From NCBI RefSeq assembly GCF_014161445.1, contig NZ_JABBXA010000001.1:62001-126000 (forward strand): DNA of 64,000 bases, in the 5' to 3' direction. This DNA is from Microbispora sp. H13382. Its GTDB lineage: Bacteria; Actinomycetota; Actinomycetes; Streptosporangiales; Streptosporangiaceae. Positions within the stretch are counted from its first letter, which is position 1. Each line of letters begins with the position of its first letter. Shown here piece by piece: positions 25,098 to 34,443 of the stretch. The translations under genes and the position numbers were made by a program. A model generated the notes under the pieces. That model ran no database searches, was not told the origin of the DNA, and saw only the letters and a list, made by a program, of their open reading frames with translations.

Positions 25098-26894
25098 GTG
25101 AATCTCGGACGCTACAGCGGTTCTTCACGGGTTCCCCTCGAGGGCCGCGCCTGGCCGGACGCGACCATCGGCTCGGCCCCGCGCTGGCTGTCGACCGACC
25201 TGCGCGACGGCAACCAGTCGCTGGCCGAGCCGATGTCGCCGGCCCGGAAGCTGATCATGTTCGACCTCCTGGTGGACGTGGGCTACAAGGAGATCGAGGT
25301 CGGTTTCCCGGCGGCCAGCAAGGACGACCACGACTTCGTCCGGATGCTCGTCGAGCGCGACCTGATCCCCGACGACGTCCGGATCTCCGTTCTGACGCAG
25401 GCAAGGGACGAGCTGATCGAGCGCACGGTGGCGAGCCTGGAGGGCGCGCCGCGCGCCACCGTCCACCTCTACGCCGCGACCTCGCCGCTGTTTCGCGGCC
25501 TGGTGTTCGGCATGAGCCGCGACGAGTGCAAGGACCTCGCCGTCCAGGGGACCCGGCTGGTGATGAAGTACGCCGAGCGGACGCTGGACGGCTGCGACCT
25601 CGGCTACCAGTTCTCGCCCGAGCACTTCGCCGACACCGAGCCGGACTTCGCGCTGGAGGTATGCGAGGCCGTCATGGACGTGTGGCAGCCGGAGGCCGGC
25701 CGCGAGACCGTCCTGAACTTCCCCACCACGGTCGAGCGCGCCACGCCGAACGTCTTCGCCGACCGGATCGAGTGGATGCACCGCAACCTGTCGCGGCGCG
25801 AGCACCTGTGCCTGTCCGTCCATCCGCACAACGACCGGGGGACCGGCGTCGCCACCGCGGAGCTGGCCGTCATGGCGGGCGCCGACCGCGTCGAGGGCTG
25901 CCTGTTCGGCAACGGGGAACGGGCGGGCAACGTGTGCCTGGTCACCCTCGGGCTCAACCTGTCCACGCAGGGCGTGGACCCCGGCGTCGACTTCTCCGAC
26001 CTCGACCGCGTCCGCCGTACGGTGGAGCACTGCACGGGGGTGCCGGTCCATCCCCGGCACCCGTACGGCGGCGACCTCGTCTACACTGCCTTCTCCGGCT
26101 CCCACCAGGACGCCATCAAGAAGGGTCTGGACGCCGTCGAAAGGGAGGCCGTCCGCACCGGGGACGACGCCGCGCACCTGCCGTGGCAGGTGCCGTACCT
26201 GCCGCTGGACCCGCAGGACGTCGGCCGGACGTACGAGGCGGTGGTGCGGATCAACAGCCAGTCGGGCAAGGGCGGCCTGGCCTACGTGATGAGCGCCTGG
26301 CACGGCCTCACCCTGCCGCGCGACCTGCAGGCCGACTTCGCCATGAGGATGCAGGCGCTGACGGACGCCGAGGGCGGGGAGGTCGCGCCGGAGCGGGTTC
26401 TCGAGGTCTTCGTGCGGGAGTACGTCGTGGATTCCGCCCTGCCGGTCCCGCCGTCCGTCGAGGCCAGGGGGACGGTCACCCTGCACATCGACGCCGGCTG
26501 GTTCCGCACCGGCCCGGCCAGGACGGACACGGTCCAGGCGGTCCGCGCGGAGCTCGCGCGCCGGGGCCTGCGGGTGCGGGTCGTCCACCACACCCGCCCG
26601 GCGGCCGGCGCGGGCGCGGCGGGGCGGGACGACGCGGCGGTCTACGCCGAGTACCGCACGGGCGGCGCCTGTTACTGGGGTGCCGGGATCGAGCGGGATG
26701 TCGAGAGGGCCGCGCTGGTCGCGGTGTGTTCCGCCGTCGCCAGGGCCGCCCGCGACCGGGCCCCGGCAACGGGCGACGGCCAGGGCGATGGCAGGAGCGA
26801 TGGCAGGGGCGGCGGCCGGGGGGCCACGGAGGGGAACGGGCGGCACGGACGCCAGGGCGCCGGGCGTTCCCGGCGGGTGACGGCCGGCAGGTGA
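25098..26894 (+). CDS. leuA: 2-Isopropylmalate synthase-like enzyme
   Basis: DRE-TIM metallolyase of 598 aa related to the long LeuA of actinobacteria. The N-terminal PRWLSTDLRDGNQSL is the active-site start with the conserved Asp and Arg. HPHNDRGTGVA holds the metal His residues and GNGERAGN is also conserved. The C-terminal regulatory region is diverged, and the last 45 residues are low-complexity Gly/Arg/Asp sequence (GDGQGDGRSDGRGGGRG). A second LeuA in a cluster usually extends an alpha-keto acid or supplies one free of leucine feedback. The true substrate here is unknown. GTG start at 25098 with AAGGA 7 nt before. It is 4 bp from the LuxR gene and 10 bp from the transthyretin-like gene. 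Confidence 0.85.
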   Translation: MNLGRYSGSSRVPLEGRAWPDATIGSAPRWLSTDLRDGNQSLAEPMSPARKLIMFDLLVDVGYKEIEVGFPAASKDDHDFVRMLVERDLIPDDVRISVLTQARDELIERTVASLEGAPRATVHLYAATSPLFRGLVFGMSRDECKDLAVQGTRLVMKYAERTLDGCDLGYQFSPEHFADTEPDFALEVCEAVMDVWQPEAGRETVLNFPTTVERATPNVFADRIEWMHRNLSRREHLCLSVHPHNDRGTGVATAELAVMAGADRVEGCLFGNGERAGNVCLVTLGLNLSTQGVDPGVDFSDLDRVRRTVEHCTGVPVHPRHPYGGDLVYTAFSGSHQDAIKKGLDAVEREAVRTGDDAAHLPWQVPYLPLDPQDVGRTYEAVVRINSQSGKGGLAYVMSAWHGLTLPRDLQADFAMRMQALTDAEGGEVAPERVLEVFVREYVVDSALPVPPSVEARGTVTLHIDAGWFRTGPARTDTVQAVRAELARRGLRVRVVHHTRPAAGAGAAGRDDAAVYAEYRTGGACYWGAGIERDVERAALVAVCSAVARAARDRAPATGDGQGDGRSDGRGGGRGATEGNGRHGRQGAGRSRRVTAGR

Positions 26895-26898
26895 CCAC

Positions 26899-29766
26899 GT
26901 GAAGGGCGGCGACACGGCGATGGCCATGGTCGAACGGGAACAGGAACTCGTGCTCCTCGAGGCGCTCCTCGCCAGCGCCGTCATGGGCAGGGGCAGGGTC
27001 GCACTGGTGGGCGGCGCGGTGGCGACGGGCAAGAGCACGCTGCTGCACACGTTCGCGGAGCAGGCCATCGAGCTGGGCGCGCTGGCCGTCACCGCGACGG
27101 GCTCGCCGCTGGAGCGGGACGTTCCGCTGGGCGTGCTGCGCCAGCTCGTCGAGGACGCGCCGCTGGTCCCGCAGGAGCGGGAGCGCGCGCTGTCCCTGCT
27201 GGAGGAGGGCGCGCGGGCGGTCGCCGCGGGCGCGGACGAGCGCCGGCCGGTGGACGCCCAGCTCGTCCACGCGCTCTGCGGCGTCCTGCTCGACCTGTCC
27301 GAGCGGTGCCCCCTGGTGCTCGTCGTCGACGACGTCCACCACGCCGACCGCGAGTCGCTGCTCTGCCTCGCCTACCTCGCCCGCCGGGTGCGGCTCGCCC
27401 AGATCGTGGCGATCTTCGGGCACGCCGACCAGGCGTGGCACACCGACTCCTACTTCCAGACCGAACTGCTGCGCCAGCCGCACTGCCGCCGCGTCAGGCT
27501 GACCCGGCTGTCGCGGGCGGGGGTGGCCGCGATGCTCGCCGCGCGCCTGGGCGACGAGGCCGCCGAGCGGCTCGCCGACGAGATGTACGCGCACAGCGGC
27601 GGCAACCCCCTCCTGGTCACCGCGCTGGCCGACGACTACGAGGAGTCCGCCCGTACGGCGCCGGAGCCCCCGGCGGGGGTCGTCGTCGGAGAGCAGTACG
27701 GCCAGGCCGTGCTGTCGTGCCTGAGCCGCGGCGAGGCGCGGGTGGCGCGGGCCGCCCGCGGGCTCGCGGTCCTCGGCGAGCCCCGCTCCCTCGACCTCCT
27801 GCTGGGCGTGCCGGCGGCCGAGGTGAACAAGGACCTGCACTCCCTCGGCGCCGCCGGCCTGACCGCGCTCGGCACGTTCCGCCACGAGGCCGCCCGGCAG
27901 GCGGTCCTCGGGGCGATGGACGCGGGGGAGCGGGCGGAGCTGCACCGCCGGGCGGCCGAGCTGTCGTACGGCGTCGGCGCCTCCCCGGCCGTGGTCGCCC
28001 GGCACCTGCTGGAGGCGGGGCGGGTGGACGCCCCCTGGGGCATCGAGATCCTGGAGGAGGCGGCCAGGAGCGCGCTGCGGGCCGGCCAGGTCGACAGCGC
28101 GGTCGGATACCTGCGGCTGGCCTGGCGCGCGTGCGCGGACGACACGCAGCGGGCGAAGATCATGACGATGCTCGTGCGGGCCGAGTGGCGCATCAACCCG
28201 GCCGCGCCCGCCGGCCGCCTCGCCGAGCTCGCCGAGGCCGTGCACCGGGGCAGCCTGCGGGGCGGCGACGCCGTCGTGCTGGCCCGGGCGCTGCTGTGGC
28301 ACGGCCGCGTGGACGACGCGCGGGACGTGCTGGAGCAGGTGCTCGAATCGGGCGGGACGGCCGACCAGGAGACGCGCGCCGAGCTCGTCGTGGCCCGGCT
28401 CTGCCTGCGCGCGGCCCATCCCCCCTTCCTCACCGCGCTGGGGCACATGACGAAGGAGGAGGGGCCGGGCGGCATCGTCTCGGTGTCGGTCAGCCGGCGG
28501 CTGGAGTCGGCGCTCGCGCTCGCGGAGGTGCTGACCCGGGGGCCGCGCGAGGAGTACGTCGACGCCGTCGAGCGCATCCTGGAGGACTCCCGGCTCGACG
28601 AGATGTCGCTGGACACGGTCGAGAACTCCCTGCTGACGCTGACCTACGCCGGGAGGGCGGAGCGGGCGGCCCCGCTGTGCGACATGTTCGCCGCCGAGGC
28701 GTCGGCGCGGCAGGCGCCCAGCAGGCGCGCCAGGCTCGCGGCGATCCGGGCGGAGATCGCGATTCGCCAGGGGGACATGCCGGCCGCGGAGCGCCACGCG
28801 CGCGCCGCGCTGCAGATCATCCCGATGAGCGGCTGGGGCGTCGCCGTCGGCGGCCCGCTCGGCAGCCTCATCTTCGCCCTCACCACCATGGGGAGGTACG
28901 ACGAGGTGCGCGAGCACCTGGACGTGCCGGTCCCCGAGGTCATGTTCCAGACCCGCTACGGGCTGCACTACCTGCACGCCAGGGGACGTCACAGCCTCGC
29001 GACCGGCTACCCCGCCCTGGCGCTGGGCGACTTCCGGCGGTGCGGCGACCTGATGACGGAGTGGAACCTCGACACCCCCGGCCTGATCCCCTGGCGGGCC
29101 GACGCCGCCGAGGCGTGCCTGCGCCTGGGACGGGTGGAGGAGGCGCGCGAGCTGGTCCGGGACCAGCTGGACGGGTGCGTGCCCGACGACCCCCGGGGCA
29201 GGGGCGTCGCCCTGCGGCTGCTGGCCGCCACCCTCGACCCGGGCGACCGTCCGGCGCTGCTGCGGCAGGCGACCGGGTGCCTGCAGGCCGCGGGCGACAG
29301 GTACGAGCTGGCCCGCGCGCTGGCCGACCTCGTGGAGACCTACGACGCGCTCGGCGAGTACCGCCGGGCGCGGACGATCGCCACCTGGGCGCAGGCCGTC
29401 GCCGCGGAGTGCGGCGTCGAGCCGCCGGCCTCGTCCCTGAGCCCGGCGCATCAGCAGTCGCACGGCGCCCCGCGCAGTGGATCGCACGGTGGGTCGAGCA
29501 CCGGATCCGGCGGCGGGCCGGAGCGCGGGGCCACGGCCACGGCGGCCCGCCCCTCGGCCGTGCCGCTCGGCGAGCTGAGCGACGCCGAACGCCGGGTCGC
29601 GTCCCTGGCCGCGGCCGGCTGCACCAACCGGGAGATCGCGGCCAAGCTCTTCGTCACGGTCAGCACGGTGGAGCAGCATCTGACCCGCACCTACCGCAAG
29701 CTCGGCATCACCCGGCGCTCCGACCTGCCGCTCGTGCTGGAGTTCGGCGAGCAGGCCGGGGTCTGA
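26899..29766 (+). CDS. LAL-type LuxR regulator (ATPase N-terminus, C-terminal HTH)
   Basis: Large ATP-binding LuxR protein of 955 aa. Walker A lies in GGAVATGKSTLLH (K45) and Walker B is LVLVVDDVHHAD. A long helical TPR-like middle follows. The C-terminal LuxR HTH (about 893-950) has LSDAERRVASLAAAGCTNRE and TVSTVEQHLTRTYRKLGI. Such proteins activate antibiotic and sugar genes. It ends a transthyretin-like, leuA, luxR unit and stands directly before the enediyne cassette. The GTG at 26899 gives the longest form; the ATG at 26920 or 26926 would give MAMVEREQE or MVEREQE, the commoner LAL start, and may be real. A Gly/Ser/His-rich linker separates the TPR and HTH regions. Confidence 0.85.
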   Translation: MKGGDTAMAMVEREQELVLLEALLASAVMGRGRVALVGGAVATGKSTLLHTFAEQAIELGALAVTATGSPLERDVPLGVLRQLVEDAPLVPQERERALSLLEEGARAVAAGADERRPVDAQLVHALCGVLLDLSERCPLVLVVDDVHHADRESLLCLAYLARRVRLAQIVAIFGHADQAWHTDSYFQTELLRQPHCRRVRLTRLSRAGVAAMLAARLGDEAAERLADEMYAHSGGNPLLVTALADDYEESARTAPEPPAGVVVGEQYGQAVLSCLSRGEARVARAARGLAVLGEPRSLDLLLGVPAAEVNKDLHSLGAAGLTALGTFRHEAARQAVLGAMDAGERAELHRRAAELSYGVGASPAVVARHLLEAGRVDAPWGIEILEEAARSALRAGQVDSAVGYLRLAWRACADDTQRAKIMTMLVRAEWRINPAAPAGRLAELAEAVHRGSLRGGDAVVLARALLWHGRVDDARDVLEQVLESGGTADQETRAELVVARLCLRAAHPPFLTALGHMTKEEGPGGIVSVSVSRRLESALALAEVLTRGPREEYVDAVERILEDSRLDEMSLDTVENSLLTLTYAGRAERAAPLCDMFAAEASARQAPSRRARLAAIRAEIAIRQGDMPAAERHARAALQIIPMSGWGVAVGGPLGSLIFALTTMGRYDEVREHLDVPVPEVMFQTRYGLHYLHARGRHSLATGYPALALGDFRRCGDLMTEWNLDTPGLIPWRADAAEACLRLGRVEEARELVRDQLDGCVPDDPRGRGVALRLLAATLDPGDRPALLRQATGCLQAAGDRYELARALADLVETYDALGEYRRARTIATWAQAVAAECGVEPPASSLSPAHQQSHGAPRSGSHGGSSTGSGGGPERGATATAARPSAVPLGELSDAERRVASLAAAGCTNREIAAKLFVTVSTVEQHLTRTYRKLGITRRSDLPLVLEFGEQAGV

Positions 29767-29853
29767 CACCGGCGGCACGGCACCCGGAGACACCGGAAAC
29801 ACCGGGAGACACCGGAAACACCCGGAAACACCGGGCAACCGGAGAGTTGCCCG
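29767..29853 (+). terminator. ACACCGG repeats and stem-loop after the LuxR gene
   Basis: Six or so repeats based on ACACCGGAAACACCGGGAG run from 29777 to about 29832. They are followed by an 8-bp stem (29832-29839 and 29846-29853) with a 6-nt loop that could act as a terminator. The repeats have no ORF signal. Confidence 0.6.
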
Positions 29854-29893
29854 CCCGCCTCTCGTGGTGTGACCGTCGAGGCGGGAGGCGCAC

Positions 29894-30145
29894 GTGGAGG
29901 ACAGCACCGATCTGATCGTCGTACGCGGCGACCCGACGCCCGAAGAACTCGCGGCGGTCGTCGCGGTCGTGGCCGCCGTCGCCGCGCGGGCCGGGTCCGC
30001 CGCGGCCGCACCCGAACCGCCCGCCGCGCCGGTGTCGCCGTGGGCCTCGGCCTGGGCCGCCTTCGCCTGGCTCGCCCCCGGCCCCCGGCCGGTCGCCCGG
30101 GGCGCGTGGTCTTCTCCGAATGTGCGCTGGCACTGGATCGCCTGA
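29894..30145 (+). CDS. accE: Acyl-CoA carboxylase epsilon subunit-like protein
   Basis: Small protein of 83 aa. The N-terminal DLIVVRGDPTPEELAAVVAV pattern is the signature of actinobacterial acyl-CoA carboxylase epsilon subunits, and the Ala-rich helix and the Trp-rich C-terminus (GAWSSPNVRWHWIA) agree with it. Epsilon subunits bind the carboxyltransferase beta subunit and raise activity of the acetyl/propionyl-CoA carboxylase. The only beta subunit in the window is at 53,269, 23 kb away, and no biotin-carboxylase alpha subunit is present. GTG start with GGGAGG upstream. Its position before the PKSE cassette suggests a role in malonyl-CoA supply. Confidence 0.7.
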   Translation: MEDSTDLIVVRGDPTPEELAAVVAVVAAVAARAGSAAAAPEPPAAPVSPWASAWAAFAWLAPGPRPVARGAWSSPNVRWHWIA

Positions 30146-30331
30146 GGAATCGCCGGGCACGAGCACCGATCGCGCATTTTACGAAAAGCCGTAAAGGACC
30201 CGCGGACGCATCCTGAGGAAAGTGCCGTCGAGGCCGTCCGGGGAAATCGCGGGAAGACGAAATGCGGCTTCGGCGGCGCGGTGCCGACGGCGTTCTGGGC
30301 CCGTCCGGGGACCACGAGTGAGAGGTGTGGC
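30146..30331 (+). promoter_or_regulatory. Probable promoter region of the enediyne core operon
   Basis: Intergenic stretch before the first DUF1702 gene. A dyad TTTACG-AAAAGC-CGTAAA stands at about 30179-30196 in AT-rich surroundings. CCGTCCGGGGA occurs at about 30233 and again at about 30300. No -10/-35 pair is convincing. It is the only sizeable gap upstream of the core cassette. Confidence 0.45.
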
Positions 30332-31318
30332 ATGTCGACGTTGTCCGGTTCGCTCCGCAGGCTGGTGCTGGCCCCGTCCCTGCTCGATGTGACCTTCGCC
30401 GAGCGGGGGTTCCCGGGCTCCCCGTCCGAGGTCACCCGGCGGCTGGAGACGATCCCCCAGGCGGTCGTCTGCGGCTTCGAGTGGGGGATCGACGCCCGCG
30501 ACCAGTGGGAGGTCGAGCGCAGGCTGAACATGATCGAGCCCGAGCTGCGCGGCTTCGCCTACGAGGGCGCGACGATGGCGTTCACGGTGCTCGACGCCAT
30601 GGGCGGCGGGCGTGGCCGCCGCACCCGTGACCTGCTGCTCGGGCCCGGGCGGCCGCACATCTTCCTCACCTACATCGGCATCGGATTCGCCATGGCCCGG
30701 CTGCCCCGGGTGCTGTGGCGGAAGGTGATGCCCGACCTCGGCGGCTCGCCGTACTACCCGACCATGAGCTGGCTGGCGGTGGACGGCTACGGCTTCGACC
30801 GCGCCTACTTCGACACCCGGCGCTGGGTGGACGAGCAGCGGATCCCGTCGCCCTACCCCTGGGAGGGCTCGCCGGACTACTTCCTCCGCGCCGTCGACCA
30901 GGGCATCGGGCGGGCGCTGTGGTTCATCCACGGCGCGCGGGTGGGGGACGTCGCCACCGCCGTGCGGCGCTTCGCGAGCCACCGGCAGGCGGACCTGTGG
31001 AGCGGCGTCGGCCTGGCCGCGACGTTCGCCGGGGGCTGCGACGCCGACACGCTGGCGGTGCTGCGCCGCGAGGCCGGCGAGCACGGTCCCGAGGTGGCGC
31101 AGGGCGTGGTGTTCGCCGCGAAGGCGCGCAGCTACGCCGGGTTCGTGCCGGCGCACACCGAGGTCGCCACCGCCGCCCTCGCGGGCCTGTCCGTGCGGGA
31201 CGCGGTCGCGCTGGCCGACGACAGCGAGGTCGCGCCGGACCCGTCCGCGTCCGTGCCGGCGTACGAGCTGTGGCGGGGCCGGGTCCGTGAGCACTTCGCC
31301 GCGCGCCTGGTGGCCTGA
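30332..31318 (+). CDS. DUF1702 (UnbL-type) enediyne biosynthesis protein, copy 1
   Basis: Protein of 328 aa of the DUF1702 family, known from enediyne clusters as UnbL-type. Shared features with the next gene include SLRR at residues 7-10, RGFAYEGATMAF at about 73-84, WLAVDGYGFDRAYF and AVDQGIGRALWF. The biochemical role of the family is not settled; it belongs to the conserved core gene set. ATG with GAGAGGTG upstream. It differs clearly from its neighbour (perhaps 40-50% alike by eye), so it is an old duplication and not a recent tandem copy. Confidence 0.85.
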   Translation: MSTLSGSLRRLVLAPSLLDVTFAERGFPGSPSEVTRRLETIPQAVVCGFEWGIDARDQWEVERRLNMIEPELRGFAYEGATMAFTVLDAMGGGRGRRTRDLLLGPGRPHIFLTYIGIGFAMARLPRVLWRKVMPDLGGSPYYPTMSWLAVDGYGFDRAYFDTRRWVDEQRIPSPYPWEGSPDYFLRAVDQGIGRALWFIHGARVGDVATAVRRFASHRQADLWSGVGLAATFAGGCDADTLAVLRREAGEHGPEVAQGVVFAAKARSYAGFVPAHTEVATAALAGLSVRDAVALADDSEVAPDPSASVPAYELWRGRVREHFAARLVA

Positions 31319-31492
31319 CCCCCGACCTGTTTTCCCCGTCGCGTCGAATTAATTTCACCGCGATTTCTTTCGCCATGCCCGGAAATAGCAACAGATGGGC
31401 ACTTTTGAAGTGGTCCGGGCCCGGAGGAATATGCGTAAATAGCGCCAGAATCAGCCGTATATGCAGGATTTTATGGAGGGGCGGAGAGGCAA
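31319..31492 (+). promoter_or_regulatory. AT-rich gap between the two DUF1702 genes
   Basis: The 174 bp here are clearly richer in A and T than almost all the rest of the window (for example around 31347-31375 and 31428-31478). It may hold a second promoter for the core operon. No ORF or known motif is seen. Confidence 0.4.
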
Positions 31493-32473
31493 TTGACGAG
31501 TTTCCTGCGTTCATTGAGACGCCGAATCATGACACCGGACATCTCGGAGACGAAGCTCGCCACCCGGGGTTTCCACGTGAAGAGCCCGGAGGCCCGGGAC
31601 CTGCTCGAGACCGTCGGTGAGACCTTCCTCAAGGGATACGGCTACGCGATGGAGGCGTGCACGGTCGCGGAGGCGGAGGAGCGCCTGGAGCAGGTGCCCA
31701 CCCGGTTCCGCGGCTTCGCCTACGAGGGCGCCGGCATGGCCTTCGCCATCCTCGACGGGATGCCGTTCGGCGGTGGGCGGGTCGAGGAGTTCCTCGCCGG
31801 GCGCGGCGGACGGCACAACTACATGATCTACGTCGGCGTCGGCTGGGCGATGGCCCGGCTGCCGAGGTTCCTGTGGCCGAAGGCCGAGTCGCTCGACCCG
31901 CTGCTGCGCTGGCTGGCGCTGGACGGCTACGGCTTCCACCAGGCCTACTTCCGCACCGACCAGTACGTCCACGGACAGTACCGCGACCCGGCCTTCCCCT
32001 GGCCGGCCGACGCCACGCGGCCGTACGCCAACCGGGCGATCGACCAGGGAATCGGCCGGGCCATCTGGTTCGTCGCCGGGACCGACGCGGAGCGGTGCGC
32101 GGACCTGATCGACCGGTTCGACCCGTCCCGCCGCGCCGACATGTACGCGGGCGCCGGGCTGGCCGCCACCTACGCCGGCGGCGCGGCCGAGGAGGAGCTG
32201 CTGACGCTGCGGGAGCGGGCGGGCGAGCACCGCCCGCTGCTCGCGCAGGGCGCCGCCTTCGCCGCCGAGGCCCGGGTCCGTGCCGGCCTGGTCGTGCCGC
32301 ACACGCGCCTGGCCGCCGAGATCCTCTGCGGCCTGCCCGAGGACCGGGCGGCCCAGGTCACCCAGCTGGTCCGCCCGCCGCAGCCGCTGCGGGACGGCGA
32401 CCCGCCCGCCTACGAGCTCTGGCGTCAGTGCATCGCCAACGAATTCGTCTCCCTTGGAGGTGTTACCCAGTGA
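31493..32473 (+). CDS. DUF1702 (UnbL-type) enediyne biosynthesis protein, copy 2
   Basis: Second DUF1702 protein, 326 aa. The start is TTG at 31493: GGAGAGG lies just upstream and the N-terminus then reads SFLRSLRRRIMTPDISETKL, aligning with the SGSLRRLVLAPSLLD start of copy 1. An ATG at 31529 would cut off the conserved SLRRRI. RGFAYEGAGMAFAILDGMPF, HNYMIYVGVGWAMARLP, GYGFHQAYF and RAIDQGIGRAIWF follow. This copy looks the more canonical UnbL. Its stop overlaps the UnbV start by GTGA. Confidence 0.88.
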   Translation: MTSFLRSLRRRIMTPDISETKLATRGFHVKSPEARDLLETVGETFLKGYGYAMEACTVAEAEERLEQVPTRFRGFAYEGAGMAFAILDGMPFGGGRVEEFLAGRGGRHNYMIYVGVGWAMARLPRFLWPKAESLDPLLRWLALDGYGFHQAYFRTDQYVHGQYRDPAFPWPADATRPYANRAIDQGIGRAIWFVAGTDAERCADLIDRFDPSRRADMYAGAGLAATYAGGAAEEELLTLRERAGEHRPLLAQGAAFAAEARVRAGLVVPHTRLAAEILCGLPEDRAAQVTQLVRPPQPLRDGDPPAYELWRQCIANEFVSLGGVTQ

Positions 32474-34437
32474 CCGCGACACTTGGCTGGCTGCGCAGGC
32501 AGACAGCGGGGATCGTGGCGCTCGTGCTGATCGCGACCGCCTTCCTGATCGCCCGCCTGCCCTCGTACTCCGCCGCGCAGACGGCGGAGACGGCGAGCAA
32601 GTACTCGTTCACGCCGCTGTCCATCGCCCTGCCGAGCGGCTACGACCAGCAGTCGATCCGAAAGGTCAACAAGGACTACACGCACATCGACGCCTGGATC
32701 TCCTCGGTCGGGGCAGCGATCGCGATGAACGACCTCGACGGCGACGGGCTGTCCAACGACCTGTGCCTCGTCGACACCCGCATCGACCAGGTCGTGATCA
32801 CGCCGACGCCGGGCGCCAAGTCGGAGCGGTACGCCCCGTTCGCGCTGAACCCGGCCCCGCTGCCGGTCAACGACCACATGGCGCCGATGGGCTGCGTCCC
32901 CGGCGACTACAACGAGGACGGCCGGCTCGACCTGCTCGTCTACATGTGGGGCCGCACGCCCATCCTGTACCTCGCCAAGACGGGCGCGAAGGGGCTGTCG
33001 GCCACGACGTACAAGCCGACCGAGCTGGTGCCGGGCGTGAACGTCACCAACGGTGAGTACACCGGCCCGCAGTGGAACACCAACGCCGCGACCGTGGCCG
33101 ACTTCGACGGTGACGGGCACGACGACATCTTCATCGGCAACTACTTCGCCGACGGACCGGTGCTCGACCCCACGGTCTCCGGCGGCGTGCACATGAACCA
33201 CTCCATGTCGAACGGCCACAACGGTGGCGAGAACTACTTCTTCCGCTGGACCGGCGCCAAGAGCGGCGACAAGCCGGCGGCGACCTACCAGAAGCTCGAC
33301 GACGTGCTGCCCGAGGAGGTGTCGAAGGGCTGGGAGCTCGGCGCGTCCGCCAACGACCTCGACGGCGACCTGCTGCCCGAGCTGTACCTGGCCAACGACT
33401 TCGGCCCCGACCGGATGCTGTACAACCGCTCCACCCCGGGACACTTCAAGTTCTCCCTGGTCGAGGGCGTCCGCTCGCCCTTCATCCCCAAGTCGAAGAG
33501 CGTGGGCCACGACTCCTTCAAGGGCATGGGCGTCGACTTCGGCGACCTGAACCACGACGGCATCTACGACATGTTCGTCAGCAACATCACCACCTCCTGG
33601 GGCATCGAGGAGAGCAACTTCCAGTTCGTCGCCGACGTGAAGAACCAGAGCGAGCTGCGGGAGAAGTTCCGCGAGGGCGTGGCGCCGTACCGCGACGAGA
33701 GCGCGCCGGCGCAGACCGCCTGGTCCGGCTGGGGCTGGGACGTCAAGATCGAGGACTTCAACAACAGCGGTGAGCCGGCCATCGCCCAGGCGACCGGCTT
33801 CATCAAGGGGCAGACCGACCGCTGGCCGCAGCTCCAGGAGCTGGCCACGGCCAACGACCAGATGCTGCAGAACCCGACCTGGTGGCCGAACGCCCGCGCC
33901 GGGGACGACATCGCCGGCAACCAGACGCTGCACTTCTTCGCCAAGGGTCCCGAGGGCCGTTACATCGACCTCGCCCCGCAGCTCGGTCTCAACGTGCCGG
34001 TGCCGACCCGCGGCATCGCGACCGGCGACGCCGACGGCGACGGCCGCCTGGACTTCGCCGTGGCCCGCCAGTGGGACGCGCCGATCTTCTACCACAACCA
34101 GAGCCCGGCGCAGGGCGCGTTCCTCGGGCTGCGCCTGACCCGCGACGAGAAGCCCGCCGACGGCGCCCTGCCCGCGGCCGGCTCGCCGGTGACCGGCGCG
34201 CAGGTGTGCGTCATGACCCCCGACGGCCGGAAGTTCATCAGCCGGGTCGACGGCAGCAGCGGCCACTCCGGCCGCCGCACCACGGACGTGCACATCGGCC
34301 TCGGCCAGAACGTCACCGGCCCGGTGAAGGTGCTTCTGCAGTGGCGTGACCGCACCGGACAGGTGCGTGAACAGGATCTCCAGCTCACCCCGGGCTGGCA
34401 CTCGCTCAAGCTCGGCCGGCAGGCCAAGGAGAAGTGA
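32470..34437 (+). CDS. UnbV-type enediyne biosynthesis protein (FG-GAP/ASPIC)
   Basis: Protein of 655 aa with an N-terminal membrane anchor or signal (about residues 12-30, AGIVALVLIATAFLIA), so most of it is probably outside the membrane. FG-GAP/VCBS-like calcium loops are spread along it: NDLDGDGLSND, DYNEDGRLDLL, DFDGDGHDDIF, DLNHDGIYDMF and DADGDGRLDFA. The C-terminal ASPIC/UnbV domain is at about 560-650. It is one of the five proteins conserved with enediyne PKSs; the function is not known. GTG start with GGAGGTG upstream, coupled to the preceding gene. Confidence 0.9.
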   Translation: MTATLGWLRRQTAGIVALVLIATAFLIARLPSYSAAQTAETASKYSFTPLSIALPSGYDQQSIRKVNKDYTHIDAWISSVGAAIAMNDLDGDGLSNDLCLVDTRIDQVVITPTPGAKSERYAPFALNPAPLPVNDHMAPMGCVPGDYNEDGRLDLLVYMWGRTPILYLAKTGAKGLSATTYKPTELVPGVNVTNGEYTGPQWNTNAATVADFDGDGHDDIFIGNYFADGPVLDPTVSGGVHMNHSMSNGHNGGENYFFRWTGAKSGDKPAATYQKLDDVLPEEVSKGWELGASANDLDGDLLPELYLANDFGPDRMLYNRSTPGHFKFSLVEGVRSPFIPKSKSVGHDSFKGMGVDFGDLNHDGIYDMFVSNITTSWGIEESNFQFVADVKNQSELREKFREGVAPYRDESAPAQTAWSGWGWDVKIEDFNNSGEPAIAQATGFIKGQTDRWPQLQELATANDQMLQNPTWWPNARAGDDIAGNQTLHFFAKGPEGRYIDLAPQLGLNVPVPTRGIATGDADGDGRLDFAVARQWDAPIFYHNQSPAQGAFLGLRLTRDEKPADGALPAAGSPVTGAQVCVMTPDGRKFISRVDGSSGHSGRRTTDVHIGLGQNVTGPVKVLLQWRDRTGQVREQDLQLTPGWHSLKLGRQAKEK

Positions 34438-34443
34438 TCGGAC

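Noticed and set aside
26476-30531. Minus-strand frame of 1,351 codons across leuA, luxR and accE
   Set aside because: It covers three well-supported plus-strand genes and has no recognisable family; a GC-driven artefact.
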